Shown: positions 8,105 to 17,092, counted from the first letter of the stretch. The stretch is DNA of 38,965 nt from Armatimonadota bacterium (GCA_026392045.1 JAPLCU010000055.1:1-38965), one strand, 5' to 3'. Notes: generated from the sequence alone by a model not told the origin. Numbers and translations: made by a program.

Positions 8105-10030
8105 ATGCATGATAAGTTGCTTGATCGCCTTGATTTGCCCCGAGACCTGAGAAAACTCTCAATGGCCGACACGCGGCGTCTCGCTCGGGAAATCAGGGAT
8201 TTAATAGTCGATGTTGTGAGTAATAATGGTGGTCATCTTGCGCCGTCGCTTGGGGTGGTGGAGCTGAGTATTGCCATGCTTGCGGTTATGGATGTGCCAA
8301 AGGACAAGATTATATGGGATGTCGGTCACCAATGCTACGCCTATAAAATCTTAACTGGCCGCCGTGAAGCATTTCATACGCTGCGCCAAGCGGGCGGCAT
8401 AAGCGGTTTCCCCAAGCCCGGCGAAAGCCAATGCGATGCGTTCGCCACCGGCCACGCGAGCACGTCCATATCTGCGGCGCTGGGCATTGCTCAAGGCAGG
8501 GATCTGGCGGGAGAGAATTACGCCGTGACAGCAGTAATAGGAGATGGCGCGCTCGGAGGAGGTATGGCCTGGGAAGCGATTAACAACGCTGGGGCCTCCC
8601 GCGCAAACCTTCTCGTCATATTGAACGACAATCGCATGTCGATTTCCATCAGCATCGGGGCCCTTGCCGCTCACATCGCCCGCCTGAGGACAATGCCTTT
8701 CTACCGCAGCGTGGAAAACGGCGCTGAGAGCTTTTTCAAGAGAATGCCATTGGGCGGCGGGCTGATCCGCAAGACTGCGCAGGCGCTCAAACGCAGTCTC
8801 ACAAGCTGGATATCACCTACCAGCGGCACAATTTTTGAGGCTTTGGGCTTTGAATACCTCGGTCCGATAGACGGCCACGACGTCGCTCAGTTGAAGCACT
8901 TCATAACCCAGGCGCGATCCATAAAAGGCCCTGTTTTGCTCCACGTGGTCACCACCAAGGGCAAAGGCTACCATCGCGCTGAAAATAATGCCCGCCAATA
9001 CCACGGCGTGGCCCCGTTCAATTCCAGCAATGGCAAGGCCTCCAGTAACGGCGGACGCACATACACGGATGTTTTCGGCAAAACACTCTGCGAACTTGCC
9101 CGGCGCGACCCAAAGATCGTCGCAATCACCGCGGCTATGCCGGACGGCACCGGGCTCAACCGTTTTGCCCGAAAGTTTCCAACGCGCTTCTTCAACGTGG
9201 GAATAGCGGAGGAGCATGCCGTCACGTTCGCAGCTGGCTTGGCATCCGCTGGCGCGAAGCCTGTCGTTGCCATTTATTCCACGTTCCTGCAGCGCGCTTA
9301 TGATCAGATAATTCATGATGTCTGTCTGCAAAATCTGCCGGTGGTTTTCATGCTGGACAGAGCGGGAATAGTAGGGGAAGATGGGCCGACCCACCATGGC
9401 ATCTTTGATCTATCTTACCTGCGGCACATTCCCAATCTGACGGTAATGGCTCCCAGGGACGCTAGCGAACTCAGCGATATGCTTTTCACTGCTGTGAAAA
9501 TGGACTCGCCAGTTGCGATCCGTTACCCGCGCGGCGAAGCCGTAGGAAAAAGGCGCGCCCCAATTAAGGAACTGCCTGTGGCAAAATCCGAGCTTCTGCG
9601 AAACGGCACAGACGCCGCCATCATCGCAATCGGCACAGCCGCAAACAGCGCATTGGATGCGGCCATAGAGCTTGAAAAACTGGGTGTGCAAGTGCGCGTG
9701 ATAAACGCGCGGTTCGTGAAACCATTGGATGAAGCCGCAATTATCTCTGCCGCATCAGAGTGCGACGCGCTTGTGCTCGTTGAAGAAAACACCATTCAGG
9801 GAGGTTTTGCGAGTGCTGTGCTGGAGTGTTTGGCTCGAAATCGGCTTCTTAAACAAAATCTGGAAATAGTCGCTTTGCCGGACAGCTTCATAAGCCACGG
9901 CAGAGCGTCGGATATTCGATCACAATATGGGCTCAATGCTAAAGGCATAGTGGACGCGGTCAGCCGAGCGATTACAGGAAAAGAGCCTATAGAATCGGGA
10001 GATAATATTGTCATCCATCAGAGCATCTGA
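8105..10030 (+). CDS. dxs: 1-deoxy-D-xylulose-5-phosphate synthase
   Basis: Dxs condenses pyruvate and glyceraldehyde 3-phosphate in the first step of the MEP isoprenoid pathway, using thiamine diphosphate. At 641 aa it has the usual length. NNGGHLAPS (His about 44), WDVGHQ, the ThDP motif GDGALGGGMAWEAINNAG to NDN (about 146-176), the transketolase central motif GIAEEHAVTFAAGLA and the C-terminal transketolase domain are all present. I choose the ATG at 8105 over a GTG at 8099 because AGGAAG lies about 6 nt before it. The 3' end overlaps fni by 23 nt, so the two are co-translated. No clear promoter was found in the repeat-rich spacer upstream. Confidence 0.95.
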   Translation: MHDKLLDRLDLPRDLRKLSMADTRRLAREIRDLIVDVVSNNGGHLAPSLGVVELSIAMLAVMDVPKDKIIWDVGHQCYAYKILTGRREAFHTLRQAGGISGFPKPGESQCDAFATGHASTSISAALGIAQGRDLAGENYAVTAVIGDGALGGGMAWEAINNAGASRANLLVILNDNRMSISISIGALAAHIARLRTMPFYRSVENGAESFFKRMPLGGGLIRKTAQALKRSLTSWISPTSGTIFEALGFEYLGPIDGHDVAQLKHFITQARSIKGPVLLHVVTTKGKGYHRAENNARQYHGVAPFNSSNGKASSNGGRTYTDVFGKTLCELARRDPKIVAITAAMPDGTGLNRFARKFPTRFFNVGIAEEHAVTFAAGLASAGAKPVVAIYSTFLQRAYDQIIHDVCLQNLPVVFMLDRAGIVGEDGPTHHGIFDLSYLRHIPNLTVMAPRDASELSDMLFTAVKMDSPVAIRYPRGEAVGKRRAPIKELPVAKSELLRNGTDAAIIAIGTAANSALDAAIELEKLGVQVRVINARFVKPLDEAAIISAASECDALVLVEENTIQGGFASAVLECLARNRLLKQNLEIVALPDSFISHGRASDIRSQYGLNAKGIVDAVSRAITGKEPIESGDNIVIHQSI

Positions 10031-11057
10031 GACGAGCCGCCGGAAGATAGACCATGTCAACGCCGCCTTGCATGAAGATGTCGGCTACCACACGCGCACG
10101 GCTGGGTTCGAGCGCTATGACCTGGTCTACCAAGCCCTACCGGAAATAGGCAGAGCGGATATTGACACATCAACCACTCTCTTCGGGCGCCGACTTGCAA
10201 TGCCTTTCATAATCTCGCCGATCACAGGAGGCACACCTGAAGCGGCAGCTATCAACCGCACGCTTGCGCAAGCCGCTGCGCGATTTGGCGTGGCGATGGG
10301 GGTGGGCAGTCAGCGTGCGGCGCTCGAAGACCCGTCGCTCGAATATACATACCGCGTGCGCGATATTGCGCCGGATATTTTGCTCTTTGCCAACCTTGGA
10401 GCTGTTCAACTCAATTATGGCCACGGGGTAGAGAGCTGCGTCCGCGCGGTCGAAATGATCGAAGCCGACGCCCTCATACTGCATCTAAACCCATTGCAGG
10501 AGTCCATCCAATCTCAAGGCGACACCGATTTTCGCAACCTCGCGCACAAGATCAGCGAGGTGCGGGAGGCAATCAATGTGCCGGTGATGGTCAAAGAGGT
10601 TGGGCATGGCATATCTGAACGGGCGGCAAGGCTGTTGGTGGATGCCGGGGTCGACGCCATAGACGTGGCAGGCGCGGGCGGGACCTCATGGGCAAAAGTC
10701 GAGAGTTTTTGTGCGGTCGATACCAGCCAGCGCGCTCTCGGGTCGATGCTGGGGGAGTGGGGTATTTCAACGGTCGATAGCCTGCTCGCAGTTCGCGCCA
10801 TTTCGCCTCACATAACCGTCATAGCCAGCGGCGGGGTGCGCACCGGCGAGGATATAGCCAAATCCATCGCCCTCGGAGCCAACGCAGCAGCAATGGCTCT
10901 CCCTATGCTGCAATGCGCATCACTCGGACGCAACGCCCTATTCGCAAAAATCGCGCAGATTCAGGAAGAGCTTGCCACCATTATGTTTTGCACTGGGTCG
11001 AAAAGTATTGAAGAACTGAAAAGCGCCTGCATAGATACTATCTCTACGGCAAAATAA
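10008..11057 (+). CDS. fni: Type 2 isopentenyl-diphosphate isomerase
   Basis: An FMN- and NADPH-dependent isomerase that interconverts isopentenyl and dimethylallyl diphosphate; 349 aa, typical of the type 2 family. Visible family motifs include RKIDHV near the N-terminus, MPFIISPITGG, VGSQRAALED, HLNPLQE, KEVGHGIS and the FMN-phosphate site DVAGAGGTSWAKVE. It starts with TTG at 10008, 7 nt after GGGAG, inside the end of dxs. The dxs-fni pair makes the building blocks that the hpnCDE products 4 kb away consume. The last 14 bp overlap the convergent membrane-protein gene. Confidence 0.93.
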   Translation: MSSIRASETSRRKIDHVNAALHEDVGYHTRTAGFERYDLVYQALPEIGRADIDTSTTLFGRRLAMPFIISPITGGTPEAAAINRTLAQAAARFGVAMGVGSQRAALEDPSLEYTYRVRDIAPDILLFANLGAVQLNYGHGVESCVRAVEMIEADALILHLNPLQESIQSQGDTDFRNLAHKISEVREAINVPVMVKEVGHGISERAARLLVDAGVDAIDVAGAGGTSWAKVESFCAVDTSQRALGSMLGEWGISTVDSLLAVRAISPHITVIASGGVRTGEDIAKSIALGANAAAMALPMLQCASLGRNALFAKIAQIQEELATIMFCTGSKSIEELKSACIDTISTAK

Positions 11058-11535
11058 TCAGGGATTTCTTTTCTGCAGCCTTTTTAACAGGTTCCTCTGT
11101 GCCCAAATAGCGCACAGCATACGGCGCAACAAAGCATGACACAAACCCGCCCAATATCCATTGAAACCCATTTATAGAAGCCTTAATATCCGCGCTCAAC
11201 AAAAATGCGGCCCAAAATAGGTACAAAAGTGAACAACTCTGCCACAACGCCCATCGCCAATTCCAATCTGGCATAAAGCAGTGATGCAATCTTCTGACCA
11301 CAACCATAAGAGCCACTATACACAACGTAATATCCAGCACGGGCCGTATCCACGCTATTGCTGTCAAAAACATTGTGCTGTAAACGAGAGCCCACGGCAG
11401 CCACAATGTCTGGCTGTCAGAAACGAAAGCCTGCGGATAATGCCCAGTTCTCTTCTTTGTAGTTATGGCTATATAAGCGACTGCCAACAAACATATCGCC
11501 GCAATCGCCATGCATATTCCAGCAAATAAATCCAA
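11044..11535 (-). CDS. Small multi-pass membrane protein of unknown function
   Basis: About 163 aa with roughly four or five hydrophobic segments, Trp-rich loops and a lysine-rich cytoplasmic tail (VKKAAEKK). I do not recognise the family. The frame is open to a TTG at 11550, but AGGAGG (11539-11544) lies inside that extension and sits 6 nt before a second TTG at 11535. That TTG is therefore the likely start (MDLFAGICMAIAAICLL). The gene converges on fni with a 14-bp overlap. Confidence 0.6.
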   Translation of the reverse strand: MDLFAGICMAIAAICLLAVAYIAITTKKRTGHYPQAFVSDSQTLWLPWALVYSTMFLTAIAWIRPVLDITLCIVALMVVVRRLHHCFMPDWNWRWALWQSCSLLYLFWAAFLLSADIKASINGFQWILGGFVSCFVAPYAVRYLGTEEPVKKAAEKKSLIILP

Positions 11536-11592
11536 GACAATCCTCCTCAAAGAGTTGCTTAGTATTACTAATAGGCAAACATGAATAGCATC

Positions 11593-11948
11593 CTAGCCGA
11601 GCCCATCATCCTTTTCGCGTGAAAGGATATTGCTTAGTATGTTCACCAAACTCGGTAAATCAATCGTAACCGTGTCCCAAACGCGGTCAAGGTTAATATC
11701 GAAGTAAGCGTGAATCACCCGATTTCGCATTCCCACGATATCCTGCCACGGCAGTTCCAGACAAGCTGGCGCGTTTCCGCGCTCATTTTACTCGCTGCCT
11801 CACCGATAATCTCAATCGCTCTCACCAACGCGAAAGCAAGCATATTATTAGTATCTAAATCTTTGCGCTCACGCCCCTGCGCGAAGCCTATGGCTTCCTG
11901 AGCCGCATCCAGCATATAACACAAACGAATCCTATCATTACGCAGCAT
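11593..11948 (-). pseudogene. hepT: HepT-type HEPN toxin, frameshifted
   Basis: Read in two frames, this is a complete HepT-like HEPN protein. HepT proteins are RNases of MntA/HepT toxin-antitoxin pairs. The first frame gives MLRNDRIRLCYMLDAA through ALVRAIEIIGEAASKMSAET and then leaves the family at about 11752. The next frame continues with LELPWQDIVGMRNRVIHAYF and ends at a TAG at 11593-11595. The R-x4-H catalytic motif (RNRVIH) is therefore cut off from the N-terminus by an apparent loss of one base. If the read is right, the toxin is dead; the alternative is a sequence error. The ATG at 11948 overlaps the 3' end of mntA by 11 nt, the usual arrangement. Confidence 0.8.
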
Positions 11949-12231
11949 ACTGCACCTCTGCCTCCGCGAGCACATCATCTCTGAAATATCGGCTCAAATC
12001 CTGGGCGGTGCGCAAGTCTGCTTTTCGACCGATTATCTCAGAAAGCTCGCTCTCCAAAGCAGCCATTCCAAGCAAACCGAGTCTTACATCCGGCTCGAAC
12101 TCCACCAACACATCCACGTCACTTTCCGGCCCAAAATCATTCCGCAACAATGAGCCAAAAAACGCGAGCTTACAAATATGATTCCGCCGACAATATTCTT
12201 CAATCGAAGAGCTATCCACGCTAATCCTCAT
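11938..12231 (-). CDS. mntA: MntA-like minimal nucleotidyltransferase (antitoxin)
   Basis: 97 aa with the minimal nucleotidyltransferase motif: FFGSLLRNDFGPESDVDVLV, i.e. G-S, ten residues, then D-x-D. In characterised MntA/HepT pairs the MntA enzyme AMPylates and neutralises the HEPN toxin. The start is the ATG at 12231 with GGGG 8 nt upstream; a TTG at 12246 is less likely. The gene lies directly upstream of, and overlaps, the hepT remnant. The pair may descend from a mobile toxin-antitoxin unit, but no transfer signature is visible. Confidence 0.82.
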   Translation of the reverse strand: MRISVDSSSIEEYCRRNHICKLAFFGSLLRNDFGPESDVDVLVEFEPDVRLGLLGMAALESELSEIIGRKADLRTAQDLSRYFRDDVLAEAEVQYAA

Positions 12232-12270
12232 TGGTTTACCCCGCAAAAGTTATATGCTTTCCTGTTTAGT

Positions 12271-12279
12271 ATTATACCA
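12271..12279 (-). promoter_or_regulatory. Extended -10 promoter element for mntA/hepT
   Basis: Minus strand TGGTATAAT, an extended -10 with perfect TATAAT (12271-12276), lies about 40 nt before the mntA ATG. The -35 region would fall in the T-run of the upstream terminator. Confidence 0.4.
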
Positions 12280-12287
12280 CCATAACC

Positions 12288-12315
12288 AAAAAAAACCGGC
12301 GCTTGAACGCCGAGC
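12288..12315 (-). terminator. Rho-independent terminator of the STAS-HATPase gene
   Basis: On the minus strand CGGCG, a short TTCAAG loop and CGCCG are followed by a run of eight T. It lies about 30 nt after the stop of the gene at 12344-13123. Confidence 0.85.
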
Positions 12316-12343
12316 TTGGATAATTGAATTATGATATTTTTGC

Positions 12344-13123
12344 TTAACCGACCTGTTTAGCCATTCGCACCGTTGTGCCGGATGTGAAATCAAAGCTTAC
12401 TTCATCCATAACGGCGTTCATGCAATGCACCCCGCGTCCACTCTCCGCAAACAATGCATCCTCGAATGATGGAATATCATCCAGGCAGAAACCGAGTCCG
12501 TCATCGCTTATAGATATGCAGATGCGCTCTGGGGTGGCAATACAGCTCACTGTGAACATTTCGTTCGAATCGCCGTTACTTCCATATTTGATAGCGTTCG
12601 TAATAGCCTCGCCCGCCCCCAGCACGATATCCGCTCTGTGGCATTTGCTGAAGCCAACAGACTCGGCTATGCGATCCACCCGATCACGCGCCTCGCGGAT
12701 GCTATTCAGAACTGATGCTAATGAGAATACATCAACTTCCCAGGTTTTGCTGATATGAGAACAGCTTTCGGGGCTACATGGATGGGTGCAACTATCATGA
12801 TGACAGAATATCTCGGTTAACTGAAGCTTTTCGAGCAGGTCTTTGACGGCGCTGCTGGCGCTTCGGAGATGCAGGCGTTTTCTGCGAACCTTAAAAACCC
12901 CCACGCTGCCCGCAAGGCCTTCCAAGGCAGCATTATCGATGCTCTCAAGCTCATCCAGATCCAAAGACACGCAACTGCGGTCTTCTTCTGCAAGCTTATC
13001 CAGCACACTCACAACTTTTGATATATTGGATCTATCGGCTCGTCCTCTCACGCTGATCGACGAGCGATGATCATTTTTGTCTATCCGTATACTAATAGGG
13101 GCCGCATCAATTACAGGGGCCAT
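12344..13123 (-). CDS. STAS domain fused to an anti-sigma-factor-type HATPase
   Basis: 259 aa. Residues about 10-105 are a STAS domain of the anti-sigma antagonist type. Residues about 135-259 are a GHKL HATPase of the RsbW/SpoIIAB class, with GEAITNAIKYG (N box), SDDGLGF (G1) and GRGVHCMNAV (G2). These domains usually sit on separate partner proteins of the partner-switching pathway; here they are fused. At the position where STAS antagonists carry the phosphorylated Ser, this protein has IDNAAL, so that switch is absent. The linker has four Cys and several His in about 17 residues (C107, C112, C116, C121; H108, H109, H114, H123), which suggests metal or redox sensing. A promoter at 13152-13180 favours the ATG at 13123 over a TTG at 13141. 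No sigma factor is in view. Confidence 0.8.
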   Translation of the reverse strand: MAPVIDAAPISIRIDKNDHRSSISVRGRADRSNISKVVSVLDKLAEEDRSCVSLDLDELESIDNAALEGLAGSVGVFKVRRKRLHLRSASSAVKDLLEKLQLTEIFCHHDSCTHPCSPESCSHISKTWEVDVFSLASVLNSIREARDRVDRIAESVGFSKCHRADIVLGAGEAITNAIKYGSNGDSNEMFTVSCIATPERICISISDDGLGFCLDDIPSFEDALFAESGRGVHCMNAVMDEVSFDFTSGTTVRMAKQVG

Positions 13124-13151
13124 GCCACATATACCTACCAATTAAATCGAT

Positions 13152-13180
13152 ATTATACTCAAGTTAAATTTACCTTGCAA
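13152..13180 (-). promoter_or_regulatory. Sigma70-type promoter of the STAS-HATPase gene
   Basis: Minus strand TTGCAA (13175-13180), 17-bp spacer, perfect TATAAT (13152-13157). Predicted transcription start is near 13145. Confidence 0.65.
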
Positions 13181-13274
13181 ACTCAGCTTACCACCAGTTT
13201 AGCTATTAGTCAATAGGTAATGCTAAAAATTTTCCAAATTTGTGCAAAATAATGCTTTTCTGAAATAAATCGGT

Positions 13275-15503
13275 TCAGCTTCTGCACAAGTCAACGGTCC
13301 CATCGAAACCATTTACTATGATTCGCTGACCGTCAGTTACGATGCCCATTACGCCTTCGCAGCCTGTCACAGCGGGGATATTATAATCTTTCATAAACGC
13401 CTGATAGCTCATACACTCCAGGCAAGAGCCGCCCGTAACCAGGCCGGCAGCAACCCCCAAGAACGGCGTCCATGCCAGCCACGGCACATCGATCACCAAA
13501 ATATCCCCGGCCTCAATATCGCCTGCTTCTTCAATGCTGCGCACAATCTTCGCACGTCCGCTGATCACACCCGGGCCTGCGCCAAAACCTTTCATCAATC
13601 CATCTTTTGGGCTACTAATTGCGGATTTCGAATCCGCCGCCGCCATCCGACTCTCCAACCAATACTCATGCTTGCGCATCGCTATCTTTGCAACCATCGC
13701 AGACCGCTCATCGTCGGACTTTGTCTGGGAAATCGCCTTAATCTCGTCGATGGTCAGGTGAAACACATCTTCGCGCTGGGCAATCAGCCCATTTTTGCAC
13801 AATCTCCTGCCCATCTCCAGAGCTGCGAGTCTCATTGCTGTGCACGATAAGACAAATGTCTGCTCGCATTCGTTTCTCGCACAAAGCCAACCTCTGGCAG
13901 CTTGAACCATCTTTCGGAACTTTGTTTTATCTTCAGCCGCCATCCTGAGGCTCTCGAAGGACGCCTGCGCGGCTGATTCCTCCGCCTTACAATGCAGCGT
14001 GACAAGCGACGGCCTGTTGCCGCGCCTGGCAATCGCGCCGATCATCCGGAAAACGACATCTAAATCTTCAATCCAGCTCTTCCAGGATGCCGGGTCCCAC
14101 ATCTCTCCCGAATCCTTGAAAGAATAACCGTATTCACTAGCGAAGCTCTTAACTTCGGTCCGGTAAGACTTCCACCAAAGCTCATCCGCAAGCTTGCCGG
14201 TCTGTTCAGCGGTACTGAATCTATCTCCAAACTCCTGAAGCCGAGCGTCGCGCATGAAAGTCGGGCATGGCAGGCCGCCGATCAATCTGTCATACAGCGC
14301 GGCTCCATTTTCGATTCCGTTCAGCATCTTTCTGAGCATTTTGTTGAACTGCGCGCTTGGGCAGCGCATCTGGTCCATCCACTGTGCCGCCATCAACGAA
14401 ATATCGCCCGCCTCAGCCAGCAATTCAACCACATGGGCATAATCTTTTCTGGTCAAATCCTTGCCGATAATAGCAGCGGCCTTCGCGGAAAGCTCGGGCC
14501 ACGCCTCCTTGCGCCATTTCTCCAGCAATCGCTCCGCCGCAGGCTGCCAGCCCTTCGCGCCCTCCGGCACATCCTTCGCGCAGGCGCTGTATACGTGTCC
14601 GTTTTTCAACTGAACATTAGCATCTTCCCGCTGATTCGACCAAAACAGCGTTCTCGCCATAAACGAGACCGGCTGCCTACTCATTGGAATCAATTTTACA
14701 CTTTGCTCTTCAGCAGGCTTAACATTCACCGACATCGCATCCGCCTGCAGCGCCCAAAACCTGCCGCCCTCATATAGCCATTCAATTTCCACAGGGGACG
14801 AAATCACGCTCTCGGCCAGAATAGCTTGTTCAGCCAACCGCAGCACGCTGGATTCATCAATGGGAGCATTAGCCTCACGCTCAACCACCCGAAAATCTCT
14901 CAAATCTACCTTAAACCTCGCGTGACCCTCTGGCCGATCGCAAAGAACTACCACGCTCAGCGGGTCACCATTCGCAGGGTCCGCCGTAAAAACCTTGCCC
15001 CGTGCAGCGCTTCCAAGCATCTGCTGCACGATTATCGCCACGGCAGGCTCGGTGTTATCCGCCTCAATCCAAGCCGACGCCCAAATCTCCTTGATTGCAG
15101 CCTTAAGCGCGTCCTCACCGGAAACGTTCAAGCAGCTCAAACTGGGGGTGTGAGAATTCTGCTCGACAGCCGATGAACGCACCAGCAGATTTGGGCTGGC
15201 AATCCCGAGCTGAAGCGAAAGCCGATGGTAAGCGTCAGCAATGCTCGCCCAAATATCATTCGGGATTTCGGTGTTGAGGATTGCCGATCGAGTTGATTCA
15301 GGGGACTCTATAGAAGCAGCAACGTTGCGGACGCCGCTAGCCCAAATGTGAAAACTGTGAGCGTCCGCGCTTATGACAAAGCCTCGCGGCACGTCGTAAT
15401 GCGCCCCGATTAGCTTCGAGAGATTAATCGCCTTGCAGCCCGCTTTGCGGCTCTTTTGGGCATCCACAAGCGGTATGACAAATGAGATTTTTGAAGTTTT
15501 CAT
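13275..15503 (-). CDS. PEP-synthase/rifampicin-phosphotransferase-like protein with a degenerate active site
   Basis: 742 aa laid out like rifampicin phosphotransferase or a PEP synthase. It has an N-terminal PPDK-type ATP-binding domain (NLSKLIGAHYDVPRGFVIS, LVRSSAVEQ, VQQMLGSAARGKVFTADP, EIEWLYEGGRFWALQAD), a helical middle, and a C-terminal swivelling PEP-utiliser domain (ILVIDVPWLAWTPF to PAVTGCEGVM). The family catalyses phosphotransfer through a swivel-domain His in a GG-x2-SH-x2-IVARE motif. Here the aligned stretch is TGGSCLECMSYQAFMKDYNI, and the His position is Ser. The usual Q-x-RP at the end of the ATP domain is QADAM. It may be a non-catalytic relative or use another chemistry. 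A strong promoter lies just upstream of the ATG. Confidence 0.78.
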   Translation of the reverse strand: MKTSKISFVIPLVDAQKSRKAGCKAINLSKLIGAHYDVPRGFVISADAHSFHIWASGVRNVAASIESPESTRSAILNTEIPNDIWASIADAYHRLSLQLGIASPNLLVRSSAVEQNSHTPSLSCLNVSGEDALKAAIKEIWASAWIEADNTEPAVAIIVQQMLGSAARGKVFTADPANGDPLSVVVLCDRPEGHARFKVDLRDFRVVEREANAPIDESSVLRLAEQAILAESVISSPVEIEWLYEGGRFWALQADAMSVNVKPAEEQSVKLIPMSRQPVSFMARTLFWSNQREDANVQLKNGHVYSACAKDVPEGAKGWQPAAERLLEKWRKEAWPELSAKAAAIIGKDLTRKDYAHVVELLAEAGDISLMAAQWMDQMRCPSAQFNKMLRKMLNGIENGAALYDRLIGGLPCPTFMRDARLQEFGDRFSTAEQTGKLADELWWKSYRTEVKSFASEYGYSFKDSGEMWDPASWKSWIEDLDVVFRMIGAIARRGNRPSLVTLHCKAEESAAQASFESLRMAAEDKTKFRKMVQAARGWLCARNECEQTFVLSCTAMRLAALEMGRRLCKNGLIAQREDVFHLTIDEIKAISQTKSDDERSAMVAKIAMRKHEYWLESRMAAADSKSAISSPKDGLMKGFGAGPGVISGRAKIVRSIEEAGDIEAGDILVIDVPWLAWTPFLGVAAGLVTGGSCLECMSYQAFMKDYNIPAVTGCEGVMGIVTDGQRIIVNGFDGTVDLCRS

Positions 15504-15519
15504 AATAATGCCTAGTCTG

Positions 15520-15549
15520 ATTATAAGGGGCTAGGCTCAGCAGTGTCAA
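15520..15549 (-). promoter_or_regulatory. Sigma70-type promoter of the PEP-synthase-like gene
   Basis: Minus strand TTGACA (15544-15549), 18-bp spacer, TATAAT (15520-15525): both boxes perfect. The leader to the ATG at 15503 is only about 10 nt. Confidence 0.7.
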
Positions 15550-15673
15550 CCTTCGGCGCGTTTATATATGCAACAATCACTCCAGTTTCTATCAAAACAG
15601 GACCGCAATGACGCCGATTCTTGCCGATGGTCTATTTATTCTGGTAGTTGAGTTTTATCGAATCGGCGAGCGA

Positions 15674-17092
15674 TCAGTTCTTCTCAGTTATGGGAATAGC
15701 CTTCATTTCCAGAAATTCCGTGTCTTTGCTGGCAACCGCAAAAGCGCCGTAAGCATTCTTACGGGCGTCAACCCGGATTTCCGAATCCGGCATCTCTGTC
15801 AGAACAAACTCGCCATTGGCGTCAGTCATAGTAGATGGTTCCCAATCAGGTGAGCACATAAATCCAAATGAAGCATGCACTCTGGCGCCCGCGATAGGTT
15901 TGCCGTTCTCATCAACAAATCGGCCCCTCTGCGTACGATTCGTGGGCTGCATGACTACTTTGATATTATCTTCCAAGGTTTCATCGACTCTAAGCGGCGC
16001 AATCCTGCCTGCCCAATAATATCCTTTGAGCTCGACCTCTAATTTGTATCGACCTCCCCATATAAGATGCTTAAAAGTGCAAATACCATCTTTGTCGGTA
16101 GCGTTGGTTTTCTGCGGAGAAGCGAATGCATGGGATGGAGAGCCGACGAATTCACCTTCCTCAGCCAAAGCTATAGGAGCGACCAATGCGTTTTTCAGAG
16201 GCTTTCCATCGGGGCCATTTACTGTTACTTTCAAACGCTGAAGAGGCCTGACTGTCAGAATGACGGGACTCTTAAGTGATATTTTAGTCCCAAACGATTC
16301 AAACAGACCGACTTGCTGAGCGTCCTGCAAAACTGTCAGGGTTGTGAAAATAACCGGGTTCCTGTCTGGCATCGACCGAACGGCTGTCTTAAAGTGTCCC
16401 TGCGCATCAGAATAGGCTGGATCTCCAGAGGTGGCGATTACTATGGCATTCATAATAGGTTTGCCTGATTCGTCCTGCACCGTTCCAGAAATAATATTCC
16501 CTTTTTTGATCTTGAACTCCACGTTTGAAAGAGGACCGGTGACGTTTATGGGAAGATCCTTCTGATCCATTGCCATATACAATGAGTTGCTGCGGCAATA
16601 ATAAATATGTTTGGAGACGCCGGGTATTGCCCGAAGCTCATATTTTCCATTTTTGTCCGTTTTGTACCATTTATGAGGGTTATTTTCAAGCAGATCCACA
16701 TCAAGAAACACCCCGGCAACAGGCTTTCCGGTGTCGGCGTCAATCACGCGTCCGCTTACAATAACCCCGCGCAAAGCGATGATATCCGGAACTATGCCGG
16801 TTTGCCCCGCTTTAACTTCTGCTTCCACTTGATGCGCAAAGAAGTTCCCTGGCTTGCTCAGAATCAACCTGTAATGCCCTATTGGAAGATCGGCCATTGT
16901 GAAATTACCGTTCTCGCTGGTCATTGCCTGGTTCCACACTTTATCGTTAGTAGAAAGCGCGGCATGGACTTTGACACCCGAGACTGGCTTGTTTTGTTCA
17001 TCTATTACTCTGCCGGACAACGAGTCCGCTTGCGCTAGTGAGCATGCAAATAATACTGCCAGAACAACTGCCGATGATATTTTATGAAACAT
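15674..17092 (-). CDS. Exported protein with multiple carboxypeptidase-regulatory-like (CarboxypepD_reg) repeats
   Basis: 472 aa with a signal peptide (MFHKISSAVVLAVLFACSLA, then QADS). At least four, probably five, beta-sandwich repeats follow. Each begins with a G-x-V-x-D-E-x-G-K-P-V/I-x-G/N-A motif: GRVIDEQNKPVSGVKV, GRVIDADTGKPVAGVF, GTVQDESGKPIMNAIV, VNGPDGKPLKNALV and GRFVDENGKPIAGARV. Each is followed by a T/S-D-x-x-G-x-F/Y motif. The repeat is the transthyretin-like carboxypeptidase D regulatory fold, common on secreted or surface proteins; no enzymatic domain is seen. GGAGG lies 8 nt before the ATG. Role unknown; probably envelope or extracellular binding. Confidence 0.82.
   Translation of the reverse strand: MFHKISSAVVLAVLFACSLAQADSLSGRVIDEQNKPVSGVKVHAALSTNDKVWNQAMTSENGNFTMADLPIGHYRLILSKPGNFFAHQVEAEVKAGQTGIVPDIIALRGVIVSGRVIDADTGKPVAGVFLDVDLLENNPHKWYKTDKNGKYELRAIPGVSKHIYYCRSNSLYMAMDQKDLPINVTGPLSNVEFKIKKGNIISGTVQDESGKPIMNAIVIATSGDPAYSDAQGHFKTAVRSMPDRNPVIFTTLTVLQDAQQVGLFESFGTKISLKSPVILTVRPLQRLKVTVNGPDGKPLKNALVAPIALAEEGEFVGSPSHAFASPQKTNATDKDGICTFKHLIWGGRYKLEVELKGYYWAGRIAPLRVDETLEDNIKVVMQPTNRTQRGRFVDENGKPIAGARVHASFGFMCSPDWEPSTMTDANGEFVLTEMPDSEIRVDARKNAYGAFAVASKDTEFLEMKAIPITEKN

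Noticed and set aside
7710-8112. Open frames on both strands before dxs
   Set aside because: They consist of the tandem 99/100-bp repeat and GGGAGGGCGAG elements, and repeat the same peptide text.
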